Source: Dietzia sp032248695 (GTDB taxonomy: Bacteria > Actinomycetota > Actinomycetes > Mycobacteriales > Mycobacteriaceae). Taken from it: 64,000 nt of DNA. Numbering within the stretch: the first letter of the stretch is position 1; each line of letters opens with the position of its first letter. The notes below the pieces were generated by a model. That model saw only the letters and a list, made by a program, of their open reading frames with translations, was not told the origin of the DNA and searched no databases. The translations under genes were made by a program, and so were the position numbers. Shown here piece after piece: positions 1 to 9,413 of this stretch. The DNA lies in contig NZ_JAVHXC010000006.1 in the NCBI RefSeq assembly GCF_032248695.1, positions 190,801 to 254,800 on the forward strand. Direction: 5' to 3'.

Positions 1-840
1 CTCGGTGAACCCGAACTCGCCCACGATCGACAGGTACTTCTCGGGATCAGAGGTGATCTTGGCCAGCTCCTCGTTGTAGGCCTCCAGCAGCTCCCGGTCG
101 TCGGTGCGGAACACGGTGCCGCCGGCGCCGACCTGCGGTACGCCGTTGATCTCGGCGACGAAGGACTGGGTGACCTCGACCGGGGCGTCGGGGTTGTTGT
201 TCTTCATCCAGTTGAGCGAGATCCCGGTCAGCGCGAACACGTCGGCGCGGCCGGAGGTCACGGCGTCCATCCCGTCCTGCGGGGTGGCCACCTGGGTGGA
301 GTCGATCCCGAGCTGGGCCGCGTAGTCGGTCTCGATGGCGCCGGTCATGGTGGCGAGCCGCGCCCCGCTGTCGGCCACCGACTGCATGTCGGTCAGGTTC
401 AGCGGGTTGCCCTCCGCCACCATCAGGGCCGTGGTGTAGTTGAACTCCGGCTCGCTGAACGCGGCCTGTTCGCAGCGCTCGGGCAGGATCGACATGCCGG
501 CGCTGACGACGTCGAACCGGTTGGCCTGCAGTCCGGGGATGAGCGCGCCGAAGTCGGCGTTGACCCCCTCGACCGTCTCGATACCGAGGTTGCCGAAGAT
601 CTCGCGGTGCAGTGCCACGGTGGCGCCGGTGAGCTCCCCGTTCTCCATGAAGGAGTACGGGGCCTCGCCCGCGAACCCGACCGTCACGCTGCCCCGCTCC
701 TGCAGCGTCTCCAAGAGGCTCGACTCGTCATCGGTGTTCGTCGACGTGCAGCCCGTCAGCCCCAACCCGACCGCCAGGGCGGCGGCGATCACGGTCCTGG
801 TACGACGGCGTACGGATGTCCTCGGCCCTGCTGGTGCCAT
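1..840 (-). CDS. ehuB: Ectoine/hydroxyectoine ABC transporter substrate-binding lipoprotein (EhuB-like), partial
   Basis: This is a periplasmic-binding-protein family 3 lipoprotein that would deliver a compatible solute to an ABC importer. The N-terminus has Arg-rich residues 7-15, a hydrophobic stretch and a lipobox ending in LTGC, with Cys31 as the lipid anchor. The mature part reads SVTVGFAGEAPYSF and later GELTGATVALHREIF, which I recognise from EhuB proteins. The 280 codons seen lack the C-terminus, which lies beyond the left edge; the permease and ATPase genes would be expected there, downstream. The ATG at 840 is chosen because the signal peptide follows it directly. Ectoine specificity rests on family resemblance; glutamate or another polar amino acid is possible. 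Next to trehalose-phosphatase on the other strand, it suggests an osmolyte theme. Confidence 0.8.
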   Translation of the reverse strand, partial: MAPAGPRTSVRRRTRTVIAAALAVGLGLTGCTSTNTDDESSLLETLQERGSVTVGFAGEAPYSFMENGELTGATVALHREIFGNLGIETVEGVNADFGALIPGLQANRFDVVSAGMSILPERCEQAAFSEPEFNYTTALMVAEGNPLNLTDMQSVADSGARLATMTGAIETDYAAQLGIDSTQVATPQDGMDAVTSGRADVFALTGISLNWMKNNNPDAPVEVTQSFVAEINGVPQVGAGGTVFRTDDRELLEAYNEELAKITSDPEKYLSIVGEFGFTE

Positions 841-1023
841 GGTCTTCAACCTTCCGGTCGCGGTCGGGTGCCGGGCGCGGTGCTGCGTTCCCGATTCCCC
901 TCGCGTTCTCCGGTCTGTGTCGCCACGCCCGACTCATCCGACATTTGGGTTTCACCGAAAGTAGCACGCGTCACATCCAGTGTGAGCGGCATTCATTTAT
1001 CTGCCGGGCCTATCCTGAGCGTC

Positions 1024-1782
1024 ATGACGGCATCCGAGACGCTCGCCGAGGCACTGCGCCGCGCCGCCGCGGCCCCCACGCTGGTGGTCGCGTGCGACTA
1101 CGACGGCACGCTGGCCCCGTTCGTCGACGACCCCACGCAGGCCGTGCCCGCCCCCGGCGCCGCCGAGGCCCTCGCGCGGCTGGCGGGACTGCCGCGCACG
1201 ACCGTCGCGCTGCTGTCGGGACGCAACCGGGCCGCGCTGTCCGAGGTGAGCGGGGCGGGCGCCCCGGTGGTGCTGGTGGGCAGCCACGGGTCCGAGTGGG
1301 AGGGTGGGTTCGACTCCCCCCTCGACGACGACGAGGTGGCGCTGCTCGAGCGGGTCCGGTCCGATCTCGAGGAGATCGTCTCCCGCACCCCCGGCGCGCA
1401 CGTCGAGACCAAGCCCACCGCCGCGGTGCTGCACGTCCGGCCGGTGGCGGACGCCGCGGCCCGGGAACGCGCGCAGTCCGAGGCGATGGCCGGTCCCGCG
1501 GCGCTCGACGGGGTGTTCGTCACCGAGGGCAAGAACGTCGTGGAGATCGCGGTGCGCGAGGCGAGCAAGGGTGCCGCCATCGAGAAGATGGTCGAGCAGA
1601 CCGGCGCGGAGGTCGCACTGTTCATCGGCGACGACGTCACCGACGAACGCGGCTTCGCCCGGTTGCGCCCGCAGGACATCGGCGTGAAGGTCGGCAGCGG
1701 CGAGACCGCCGCCACCCACCGGGTGGACGACATCACCGCGGTCGTGGGCCTGCTCGGCACGCTCGCCGACCTGCGCGGCTGA
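1024..1782 (+). CDS. otsB: Trehalose-6-phosphate phosphatase OtsB
   Basis: This HAD-superfamily phosphatase converts trehalose 6-phosphate to trehalose, the last step of the OtsA-OtsB route, in the cytosol. The nucleophile motif DYDGTL lies at residues 25-30. LLSGRN, GSHGSEW and a late GDDVTDERGF (metal-binding acidic loop) follow in the OtsB order. The length of 252 residues is normal. The ATG at 1024 is preferred over upstream in-frame codons because a TATCCT hexamer at 1011-1016 sits 7 nt before it, which fits a leaderless transcript, and because homology begins here. No otsA is visible in the window, so the partner synthase must be elsewhere. Confidence 0.93.
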   Translation: MTASETLAEALRRAAAAPTLVVACDYDGTLAPFVDDPTQAVPAPGAAEALARLAGLPRTTVALLSGRNRAALSEVSGAGAPVVLVGSHGSEWEGGFDSPLDDDEVALLERVRSDLEEIVSRTPGAHVETKPTAAVLHVRPVADAAARERAQSEAMAGPAALDGVFVTEGKNVVEIAVREASKGAAIEKMVEQTGAEVALFIGDDVTDERGFARLRPQDIGVKVGSGETAATHRVDDITAVVGLLGTLADLRG

Positions 1783-1839
1783 TCCGCGGCCACGGCGTCG
1801 CGGACCCCCCGGTTCCACACGCCGGGGCGCCCACCGTTC

Positions 1840-1845
1840 TACACT
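1840..1845 (+). promoter_or_regulatory. Probable -10 element of znuA
   Basis: TACACT sits just upstream of the Zur-like palindrome, so transcription would start inside the operator near 1852. No good -35 hexamer is visible, which is common in this group. Confidence 0.45.
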
Positions 1846-1846
1846 T

Positions 1847-1865
1847 AACGACAACGGTTCCCATT
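1847..1865. promoter_or_regulatory. Putative Zur (zinc uptake regulator) operator
   Basis: The 19-bp imperfect palindrome AACGACAACGGTTCCCATT has two 9-bp arms around a central base. Read on the other strand, it matches the AATGAAAAT-N-ATTTTCATT architecture of actinobacterial Zur boxes at 13 of 18 arm positions, by my own alignment to a remembered consensus. It overlaps the expected start site of the zinc importer operon, as a repressor site should. No zur gene is in the window. Confidence 0.55.
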
Positions 1866-1883
1866 ACTACGAGAGTGGTGCTC

Positions 1884-2946
1884 GTGTCGTCGACCTCCCG
1901 CCAGAAGCGCACCCGTCCGAACCGAGCGCTGGCCGCGCTCGCGGTGACCCTCCTCGGCGCGAGCACGCTCGCCGCCTGCGGCGCCGACGGGCAGGCCGCC
2001 ACCGGTGACGGCGACGGCCCGGAGGTGGTCGCCTCGACAACCGTCTACGCCGACATCGCCCGACAGGTGGCCGGCGACAACGCGACGGTCGAGTCCGTCA
2101 TCTCCGACCCCACCGCCGACCCGCACTCCTTCGAGGCCAGCCCGGCGGACGCCGCCGCCGTCGCCGCCGCCGACCTGGTGGTCTACAACGGCGCCGGTTA
2201 CGACGGCTTCGTGGACCAGGCCCTCGGGAACGCGGGCGACGTCCCGGTCGTGCGGGCCGTCGACGAGTACTCACGGGTCACCGGCGGCGCCGTCGGGGCA
2301 CACGAGCACGGCGAGGACGGCGAGGACGGCGATCACGCTGCGCACGACGGGCACGACCACGGTGCCGTCGACGGGCCCGACGGGCACGACGGGCACGACC
2401 ACGGTGCCGGCGAGAACGAGCACGTCTGGTTCAGCTTTCCCACCGTCGCCGCGGTCGCCGAGCGCGTCGCCGAGGAACTGGCCGCCCTCGACGCCGACAA
2501 CGCCGACGAGTACCGCGCCAACGCCCGCGAGTTCGCCGACGCCCTCGCCCCGCTCGACGACGAGCTCGACGCCATCCACGACCGCGGCCACTTCCCCTAC
2601 GCCCAGACCGAGCAGGTCGGCGCCCACCTGTTCGAGGCCGCGCACCTGACCGACCTGACGCCGCGCGGATTCCTCTCCTCCGTCGAGGACGACACCGACC
2701 CGTCCGCCGCCGACCTCGCCGCACTGCTGGACCTGCTCGCCGAGCGACGGGTCGCCTTCCTCGCCTTCAACTCCCAGACCGAGACCTCCGTCACCGCCCG
2801 CGTCCGCGACGCGGCCGAGGAGGCGGACGTCGTCGTCGTCGACCTCACCGAGACCCTCCCCGAGGGCGCCGACTACCTGGGATGGATGACCGGCATCGTC
2901 GAGCAGCTGTCCGGCGCACTGGCCGACGCCACGCCCGCCGACGACG

Positions 2947-2957
<11 letters not shown>
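1884..2957 (+). CDS. znuA: Zinc ABC transporter substrate-binding lipoprotein (ZnuA/cluster A-I)
   Basis: This extracellular metal-binding lipoprotein captures Zn2+ (or Mn2+) for the ABC importer encoded just downstream. It has a basic N-terminus, a hydrophobic segment and a lipobox LAAC with Cys32. The text VASTTVYADIARQVAG and DPTADPHSFEASPAD is typical of cluster A-I proteins, the latter giving the first metal His. Residues about 135-175 form a long His/Asp-rich loop with repeated GHDHG motifs, a hallmark of zinc-specific rather than manganese-specific members. The GTG at 1884 has a GAGAG ribosome site 8 nt upstream; GTGs at 1875 and 1878 are alternatives. The gene overlaps znuC by 11 nt if the GTG start of znuC is used. 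Confidence 0.92.
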
Positions 2958-3854
<897 letters not shown>

Positions 3855-3855
<1 letters not shown>

Positions 3856-4703
3856 TGGACCGTCTGCTCGAGATCGCCGGGTCCCTCGCCGACACCGAGA
3901 CCACCGCCTACCTGCTCCGACAGGACTTCGTGGTGCTCGGCCTCGCAGCGATCGCCCTGCTCGGCCTGCTCTCCGGCGCCATCGGACCGTTCATCGTCAT
4001 GCGGCAGATGTCGTTCTCCGTGCACGGCGCCAGCGAACTGGCCCTCACCGGCGCCGCCGCCGCGCTGCTGTTCGGACTCAACCTGGGGTTCGGCGCGATC
4101 GTGGGGTCGGTGATCGCCGCGCTGATGTTCGGGATCATGGGGTCCCGGGCCTCCCAACGCGACTCCTCGATCGGCGTCGTGCTGGCCTTCGGCCTCGGGC
4201 TGGCCGTGCTGTTCATCCACCTCTACCCCGGCCGCTCCGGAACCAGCTTCTCCCTGCTCACCGGGCAGATCGTCGGCGTCTCCGAACACGGGCTCGTGCA
4301 GATGGCGGTGGTCGCGGCGATCATCTGCGGCGCCCTGGTCCTGCTGTACCGGCCGCTCGTGTTCTCCTCCGCCGACCCCGAGGTCGCCGCCGCGCGGGGC
4401 GTGCCCGTCCGCGCGATCAACATGATCTTCGCCGTCCTCGTGGGGCTGGCCGCCGCGCAGGCCGTCCAGGTCGTCGGCGCGCTGCTCGTGCTCTCGCTGC
4501 TCATCACGCCCGCCGCCGCGGCCGCGGCCGTCACGTCCAGCCCGGGGCGCGCGATCGGCCTGACGATCCTGTTCGCCGAGATCGCCGCCGTGGGCGGGAT
4601 GCTGCTCTCGCTGGCCCCCGGCGTGCCCGTCTCGGTGTTCGTCACCACCATCTCGTTCGTCATCTACCTCGCCTGCCGCGCCGTGGCGGCCGTGCGGCGA
4701 TGA
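3855..4703 (+). CDS. znuB: Zinc ABC transporter permease (ZnuB)
   Basis: This integral membrane subunit of the zinc importer belongs to the ABC-3 family. The 282 residues hold about eight hydrophobic segments. Family landmarks include GAIGPFIVMRQMSFSVHGASELALTGAA, here split as the early loop and helix 2-3 region, and the late QVVGALLVLSLLITPAAAA. The ATG overlaps the znuC stop by one base. Together znuABC form one operon under the Zur-like box at 1847-1865, completing a full high-affinity importer. Confidence 0.92.
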
Positions 4704-4728
4704 CCGCGCGGGGACTAGCGTCACGGAC

Positions 4729-5694
4729 GTGAACAGCGATCCCAGCGCCCCCGCGGCGGGTCCCGGGCCGGGCGCACAACCGGACACCGACGAGCTCGCG
4801 GCGATCCGGGCCGCCTACCCCACGCTGGGCTGGGACAGCGCCGAGCGGATCGTCGAGGGCTGGGACCACACGGTGGTCATCTGTCGGGGCTGCAGCGGCG
4901 ACGACGCCCTCGGCCACCGCGACCTGGTCTTCCGGTTCCCCTCCGACGAGCAGGCGCACGCGCAGCTGCCGACCGAGATCGCGGTGCTCGAGCACCTGGC
5001 CGGGCACGTCGAGGCGGCGCTGCCCCACTACTCCCACGTCCCGCCGCACGGGGGCTTCGCCGGCTACCCCCTCGTCCGCGGGCAACGCCTCACCCCGGAA
5101 CTCCTCGACTCCCTGCCCTACCGCGAGCGGACACTCATCGCGGGACAGCTGGGCGCCCTGTTGGCGGCGCTCCACGTGCAGGACGTGTCGGCCCCGCCGC
5201 TCGACCGGGTCCCCCACTCGTATCAGCCGGAGAACCTGGACTTCGTCCGCGGGATCCTCGCCCACGACATGCCCGCGGTGCTCACCGACGACGAACTGCG
5301 CACGGCACACGAGATCTGCGACGAGGTCGGCGTCCTGCAGTCGACGCTGCTGCCGCGCGTGCTCCTGCACAACGACGTCTACTCACGGCACCTGTACTGG
5401 GACCGCGACGCCACCCCCGGTCGGCTGGGCCTGATCGACTTCACCGACATGTGCCTGGGCGACCCGGCCGTCGACTTCGCCGAGCTCTATGAATACGGGC
5501 CGCGCTTCGTCGAGGACGTCCTCGCCCGCTACGTGGGCCCGGTCGACGACGCGTTCCTCGACCGGGCGTGGACGTACCAGCGGCTCGCGGCGCTCTACAT
5601 GATCGCCGGCCACCTCTACTACGGGGTGGAGACCTGGGAGCACGCGCGGGCGGCGTTCGACCGCTGCCGGTCCCCGCATCGTCCGCGGGCCTGA
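4729..5694 (+). CDS. Phosphotransferase of the aminoglycoside phosphotransferase (APH)/choline kinase family
   Basis: This is a soluble kinase-like protein of 321 residues. The Brenner-type catalytic loop LHNDVYSRHLYWD lies at about residues 213-225, followed by the metal-binding LIDFTDMCLGDPAVDFAELY, so the ATP- and Mg-binding residues are present. The substrate is unknown. Relatives include macrolide kinases, homoserine kinase type II and many uncharacterised members, and nothing here indicates drug resistance. The GTG at 4729 follows a TAGCGT hexamer (4716-4721) by 7 nt, suggesting a leaderless mRNA. The gene stands alone between the zinc operon and the repeat array. Confidence 0.8.
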   Translation: MNSDPSAPAAGPGPGAQPDTDELAAIRAAYPTLGWDSAERIVEGWDHTVVICRGCSGDDALGHRDLVFRFPSDEQAHAQLPTEIAVLEHLAGHVEAALPHYSHVPPHGGFAGYPLVRGQRLTPELLDSLPYRERTLIAGQLGALLAALHVQDVSAPPLDRVPHSYQPENLDFVRGILAHDMPAVLTDDELRTAHEICDEVGVLQSTLLPRVLLHNDVYSRHLYWDRDATPGRLGLIDFTDMCLGDPAVDFAELYEYGPRFVEDVLARYVGPVDDAFLDRAWTYQRLAALYMIAGHLYYGVETWEHARAAFDRCRSPHRPRA

Positions 5695-5741
5695 GCGCAG
5701 AGCGGGGCCGCTGTCACCCGCGGCCGCACGCACAGCAGCCG

Positions 5742-6280
5742 CGCAGCAGCCGCTCCCCGACATGGCGTCTCGCTCTCGCTCCTGCCCAGCCCTGCCGGCA
5801 GCCGCTCCCCGGGATGGCGTCTCGCTCTTGCTCCTGCCCAGCCCTGCCGACAGCCGCTCCCCGGCATGGCGTCTCGCGCTTGCTCCTGCCCAGCCGCATC
5901 GGCAGCCGCGCCCCGGGATGGCGTCTCGCTCTCGCTCCTGCCCAGCCCTGCCGACAGCCGCTCCCCGGCATGGCGTCTCGCTCTCGCCCCTGCCCAGCCC
6001 TGCCGACAGCCGCTCCCCGGCATGGCGTCTCGCGCGTGCTCCTGCCCCGCCTCATCGGCAGCCGCTCCCCGGGATGGCGTCTCGCTCGCGCTCCTGCCCA
6101 GCCCTGCCGGCAGCCGCTCCCCGGCATGGCGTCTCGCTCTCGCCCCTGCCCAGCCCTGCCGACAGCCGCTCCCCGGCATGGCGTCTCGCTCTTGCTCCTG
6201 CCCAGCCTCATCGGCAGCCGCTCCCCGGGATGGCGTCTCGCTCCCGAAGTTGCCCGGCCTGAACACAGCCGCGCGCCAAC
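5742..6280. repeat. Tandem array of 52-bp repeats (ten units plus a leading fragment)
   Basis: The core ATGGCGTCTCG begins at 5762, 5814, 5866, 5918, 5970, 6022, 6074, 6126, 6178 and 6230, each exactly 52 bp apart; a degenerate further copy starts at 6281, 51 bp on. A partial unit end (CAGCAGCCGCTCCCCG) precedes the first copy. Each unit continues through CTCCTGCCCAGCC, a CTGCCGACAG or TCATCGGCAG block, and CCGCTCCCCGG. Most differences are single bases. The array lies between convergent genes (APH kinase and rlmB). It contains no stop codons in its units, so many frames are open, but no ribosome site or recognisable protein is seen. No earlier-described repeat family comes to mind. Confidence 0.95.
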
Positions 6281-6380
6281 ATGGCGTCCCGCCGGTCCCC
6301 CTGCGCGCGCGAGACGCCATGCCCGCTGGCCGGGTGACATCTGCAAACGCGAGACGCCATGCCGACGGGCGGCGTGACAT
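6281..6380. repeat. Inverted copies of the array core and a two-copy 40-bp repeat
   Basis: Beyond the array, the core reappears on the opposite strand as GCGAGACGCCATG at 6309-6321 and 6349-6361. These two copies are 40 bp apart and each is followed about 20 bp later by GTGACAT (6334-6340 and 6374-6380), so they form their own short direct repeat. The last forward core (6281-6292, one mismatch) and the first inverted core (6309-6320) could fold into a hairpin with a 12-bp stem. Only the core, not the spacer, is shared with the 52-bp units. Confidence 0.85.
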
Positions 6381-6480
6381 GAACGGGCGCGGCAGGACCA
6401 GCGCGGTGATGGCAGTGCGGCCGCGGGACTGGGACCGGGCCCGGGATCGGGACCCGCTCGCCGCGGGCCCGCTCACCAGC

Positions 6481-7449
6481 TCAGCCCTTGACGCGACGCT
6501 GCCGCGCGAACTCCGACAGCACCACGCCCGCGGCGACGGAGGCGTTGAGGCTCTCGACCTCCGAGGCGATGGGGATCGACAGGATCGAGTCGCAGTTCTC
6601 GCGGACCAGGCGGGACAGGCCCTTGCCCTCGGAGCCCACGACGATCACGGTGGGACCGGTGCCGTCGTAGTCGTCGAGAGAGACGTCGCCCCCGGCGTCG
6701 AGGCCGACGAGCTGCACTCCGGCCTTGGCCCAGTCCAGAAGGGTGCGGTTGAGGTTGGTCGCCTTGGCCACGGGGAGCCGGGCGGCCGCGCCGGCGGAGG
6801 CCCGCCACGCGACGGCCGTGATGGACGCACTGCGTCGCTCGGGGATGAGGACACCGTGACCGCCGAACGCGGCGACCGACCGGATGACGGCGCCGAGGTT
6901 GCGGGTGTCGGTGATGTTGTCGAGAGCCACCAGCAGCGCGGGCTCGGAGGACCCCATCGCCATGGCGAGCAGGTCGTCGGGGTCGGCGTACTGGTACGGC
7001 GGGACCTGGAGGCCGACGCCCTGGTGCATGCCGTTGGAGACCATGCGGTCGAGGTCGGTGCGGGGCACCTCGAGGATGGAGATGCCCTTGGCGGCGGCGA
7101 GGTGCACGGCCTCGGTCAGCCGCTCGTCGGCGTCCGAACCGATCGCGACGTACAGGGCCGTGGCGGGGACGCCCGCGCGGAGGCATTCCACCACGGGGTT
7201 GCGGCCCACCACGTACTCGGGTCCGTCGGCCTGCTTCTGCGCCTGCCGGCGGCGCTGCTGCGCGCCCTCGGCCTTGCGGCTGGCGGCCTTGGCCCGGCGG
7301 TGTGCCGGGTGGTAGGTCCGGTCCTCGGCCTTGGGGGTGGCGCCGCGGGCCTCGAGCCCCCGCCGTCGCTGGCCGCCCGACCCGACGACCTGGCCCTTCT
7401 TGGTGCCGGACTTGCGGATGGCTCCGCGCCGACTCGAGTTACCTGCCAT
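6481..7449 (-). CDS. rlmB: 23S rRNA (guanosine-2'-O-)-methyltransferase RlmB (SpoU family)
   Basis: This SPOUT-class enzyme methylates a conserved guanosine of 23S rRNA using S-adenosylmethionine. It has a basic N-terminal extension of about 75 residues, an RlmB substrate-binding region beginning YVVGRNPVVECLRAG, then the trefoil-knot domain with LVALDNITDTRNLGAVIRSVAAFGG split over motif 1, IVVGSEGKGLSRLV (motif 2) and LSIPIASEVESLNASVAAGVVL (motif 3). The ATG at 7449 is one base from the cysS stop, and the order cysS-rlmB matches mycobacteria. Length (322 residues) is normal for the long actinobacterial type. Confidence 0.93.
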   Translation of the reverse strand: MAGNSSRRGAIRKSGTKKGQVVGSGGQRRRGLEARGATPKAEDRTYHPAHRRAKAASRKAEGAQQRRRQAQKQADGPEYVVGRNPVVECLRAGVPATALYVAIGSDADERLTEAVHLAAAKGISILEVPRTDLDRMVSNGMHQGVGLQVPPYQYADPDDLLAMAMGSSEPALLVALDNITDTRNLGAVIRSVAAFGGHGVLIPERRSASITAVAWRASAGAAARLPVAKATNLNRTLLDWAKAGVQLVGLDAGGDVSLDDYDGTGPTVIVVGSEGKGLSRLVRENCDSILSIPIASEVESLNASVAAGVVLSEFARQRRVKG

Positions 7450-7450
7450 G

Positions 7451-8887
7451 TCAGTCCTTCCGGTGGGCGAGCGACCACTTCTGGCCGTCCGCGGTGTCGG
7501 CCACCTCGATGCCGGCCGCGACCAGGCGGTCACGGATGGCGTCGGCGGTGGCGAAATCCTTGTCCGCCCGCGCCTGGGCACGGGCCTCGAGCTCCGCGCG
7601 GACGAGGAGGTCGAGCGCGGTGAGGGCGGCGTCGTCACCACCCGCGGCGGAGGTCCACTGCGGGTCGAGCGGATCGACCCCCAGGACCGCGGTCATCGCC
7701 CGGACGGACGAGGCCGCGGTGAGCGCCGCCTCGAGGTTCCCCTCCGACAGCGCGGTGTTGCCGGCCCGGACCCGTCCGTGGATCTCCGCCAGTGCGGCGG
7801 GCACCCCCAGGTCGTCGTCCATGGCGGCGGCGAACGCCTCGGTCCAGTCGCCGACCGGGACCTCGGCCTCGGACGCCGCATCCGCCCGCGCGGCCTCCTC
7901 CACCCGCTGCACGAACGCCTCGATCCGCCGGTACGCGGCGGCGGCCTCCTGCAGTGCTTCGGGAGAGTATTCCAGCATCGACCGGTAATGCGCACTTCCG
8001 AGGTAGTAGCGCAGTTCGACGGGCCGCACGGCGGTGAGGATGTTGGGCACGCTCAGGACGTTGCCGAGGGACTTGCTCATCTTCTCGCCGGCCATGGTCA
8101 CCCAGCCGTTGTGCAGCCAGTAGCGGGCGAACCCGTCGCCGGCGGCGTGGGACTGGGCGGCCTCGTTCTCGTGGTGCGGGAACTGCAGGTCGAGCCCGCC
8201 GCCGTGGATGTCGAAGGTGGGGCCCAGGTACCAGGTGGCCATGGCCGAGCACTCGAGGTGCCAGCCGGGTCGGCCGTCGCCCCAGGGGGTGGGCCAGCTG
8301 GGTTCGACGGGCTTGGCGGCCTTCCACAGCGCGAAGTCGCGGGGGTCGCGCTTGCCGCGCAGGTCGGCGCCCTCGCCCTGGTCGACCTCGTCGAGGCGGT
8401 GACCGGACAGGTGGCCGTAGTCGCCCTCGGGGGCGGCGGACCAGGCGGCGACGTCGAAGTAGACGCTGCCCTCGGCCGGGTACGCGTAGCCGCGCTCGAT
8501 GAGCCGCTCCATGTACTCGATCATCTGGGTGATGTGCCCGGTGGCGCGGGGTTCGGTGGACGGCGGCAGCACGCCGAGCGCATCGTAGGCGCGGGTGAAC
8601 TCGCGCTCGTGGGTGGCGGCCCATTCCCACCAGGGGCGGTCGTTCTCGGCGGCCTTGGTGAGGATCTTGTCGTCGATGTCGGTGACGTTGCGGACGAACG
8701 CGACGTCGTAGCCGGTCGCCAGGAGCCAGCGGCGGAGGATGTCGAACGCGACGCCGGAGCGGACGTGCCCGATGTGCGGGACGGCCTGGGGGGTGGCTCC
8801 ACAGAGGTAGACCGACGCGTGCCCTTCCCGGACGGGGGTGAACTCCCGGAGGGAGCGGGTGGCGGTGTCGTACAGATGGAGCGTCAC
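7451..8887 (-). CDS. cysS: Cysteinyl-tRNA synthetase
   Basis: This class I aminoacyl-tRNA synthetase charges tRNA-Cys. The zinc site begins at Cys29 in YLCGATPQ, the HIGH motif is PHIGH at residues 37-41, and the second signature is KMSKS within GEKMSKSLGNV. The zinc/adenylate region GWHLECSAMA is present. The length of 478 residues is typical. The start is GTG at 8887; a TAGACT hexamer (minus strand, 8896-8901) lies 8 nt upstream, so a leaderless transcript from an internal promoter is likely in addition to read-through from ispF. Confidence 0.96.
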   Translation of the reverse strand: MTLHLYDTATRSLREFTPVREGHASVYLCGATPQAVPHIGHVRSGVAFDILRRWLLATGYDVAFVRNVTDIDDKILTKAAENDRPWWEWAATHEREFTRAYDALGVLPPSTEPRATGHITQMIEYMERLIERGYAYPAEGSVYFDVAAWSAAPEGDYGHLSGHRLDEVDQGEGADLRGKRDPRDFALWKAAKPVEPSWPTPWGDGRPGWHLECSAMATWYLGPTFDIHGGGLDLQFPHHENEAAQSHAAGDGFARYWLHNGWVTMAGEKMSKSLGNVLSVPNILTAVRPVELRYYLGSAHYRSMLEYSPEALQEAAAAYRRIEAFVQRVEEAARADAASEAEVPVGDWTEAFAAAMDDDLGVPAALAEIHGRVRAGNTALSEGNLEAALTAASSVRAMTAVLGVDPLDPQWTSAAGGDDAALTALDLLVRAELEARAQARADKDFATADAIRDRLVAAGIEVADTADGQKWSLAHRKD

Positions 8888-8915
8888 GGGCGCCGAGTCT
8901 ACCGGTGCGCCCGCG

Positions 8916-9413
8916 TCAGGCCCGGTAGACCAGCGCCGTGGCGACGGCGGAGACCCCCTCGCCGCGTCCGGTGAAGCCCATCCCGTCGGTGGTGGTGGCG
9001 GAGACGGAGACGGGCGCGCCGATGATCTCGCCTAGCCGCTGTTCGGCCTCGGCGCGTCGGGGGCCCATCTTGGGGCGGTTTCCGACCATCTGGACGGCGG
9101 CGTTGCCGATACTCCAGCCGTGGCGGGCCAGTTCGTCGCACGCCTCGCGCAGCAGCCGCTCGCCGGAGACGTCGTCGTACTCGGGCCGGCCGGTGCCGAC
9201 GAGGCCGCCCAGGTCGCCCAGCCCGGCGGCGGACAACAGGGCGTCGACGAGGGAGTGCGCCACGACGTCACCGTCGGAGTGGCCCTCGCAGCCGTGGTCG
9301 TCGGGGAAGTGCAGGCAGGCCATCATGCACGGCTTGCCGGGTTCGACACGGTGGGCGTCGGTGCCGATCCCGACCCGGGGGATGACGGGTCCGGGGGCGT
9401 CTGCTGCGGTCAC
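8916..9413 (-). CDS. ispF: 2-C-methyl-D-erythritol 2,4-cyclodiphosphate synthase
   Basis: IspF acts in the MEP pathway, forming the cyclodiphosphate from the phospho-cytidyl intermediate with release of CMP. The zinc-binding GIGTDAHRV, the GHSDGDVVAHSLVDALL helix and the terminal TTTDGMGFTGRGEGVSAVATAL are the expected family blocks. The 165-residue length is normal. The GTG start at 9413 overlaps the ispD stop (GTGA), so the two consecutive pathway enzymes are translationally coupled. Confidence 0.95.
   Translation of the reverse strand: MTAADAPGPVIPRVGIGTDAHRVEPGKPCMMACLHFPDDHGCEGHSDGDVVAHSLVDALLSAAGLGDLGGLVGTGRPEYDDVSGERLLREACDELARHGWSIGNAAVQMVGNRPKMGPRRAEAEQRLGEIIGAPVSVSATTTDGMGFTGRGEGVSAVATALVYRA

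Noticed and set aside
1300..1325. tRNA-like GGTTCGACTCC
   Set aside because: It lies in the conserved coding part of otsB and no acceptor or anticodon arms can be formed around it.
5742..6290. CRISPR-like periodic repeats
   Set aside because: The whole unit is repeated, there are no unique spacers, and no cas genes are present.
5568..6476. Long open frames on both strands across the repeat array that could encode repeat proteins
   Set aside because: The 52-bp unit has no stop codon in any frame, so all frames stay open automatically. None has a ribosome site, and frames differ in composition with no recognisable domain.
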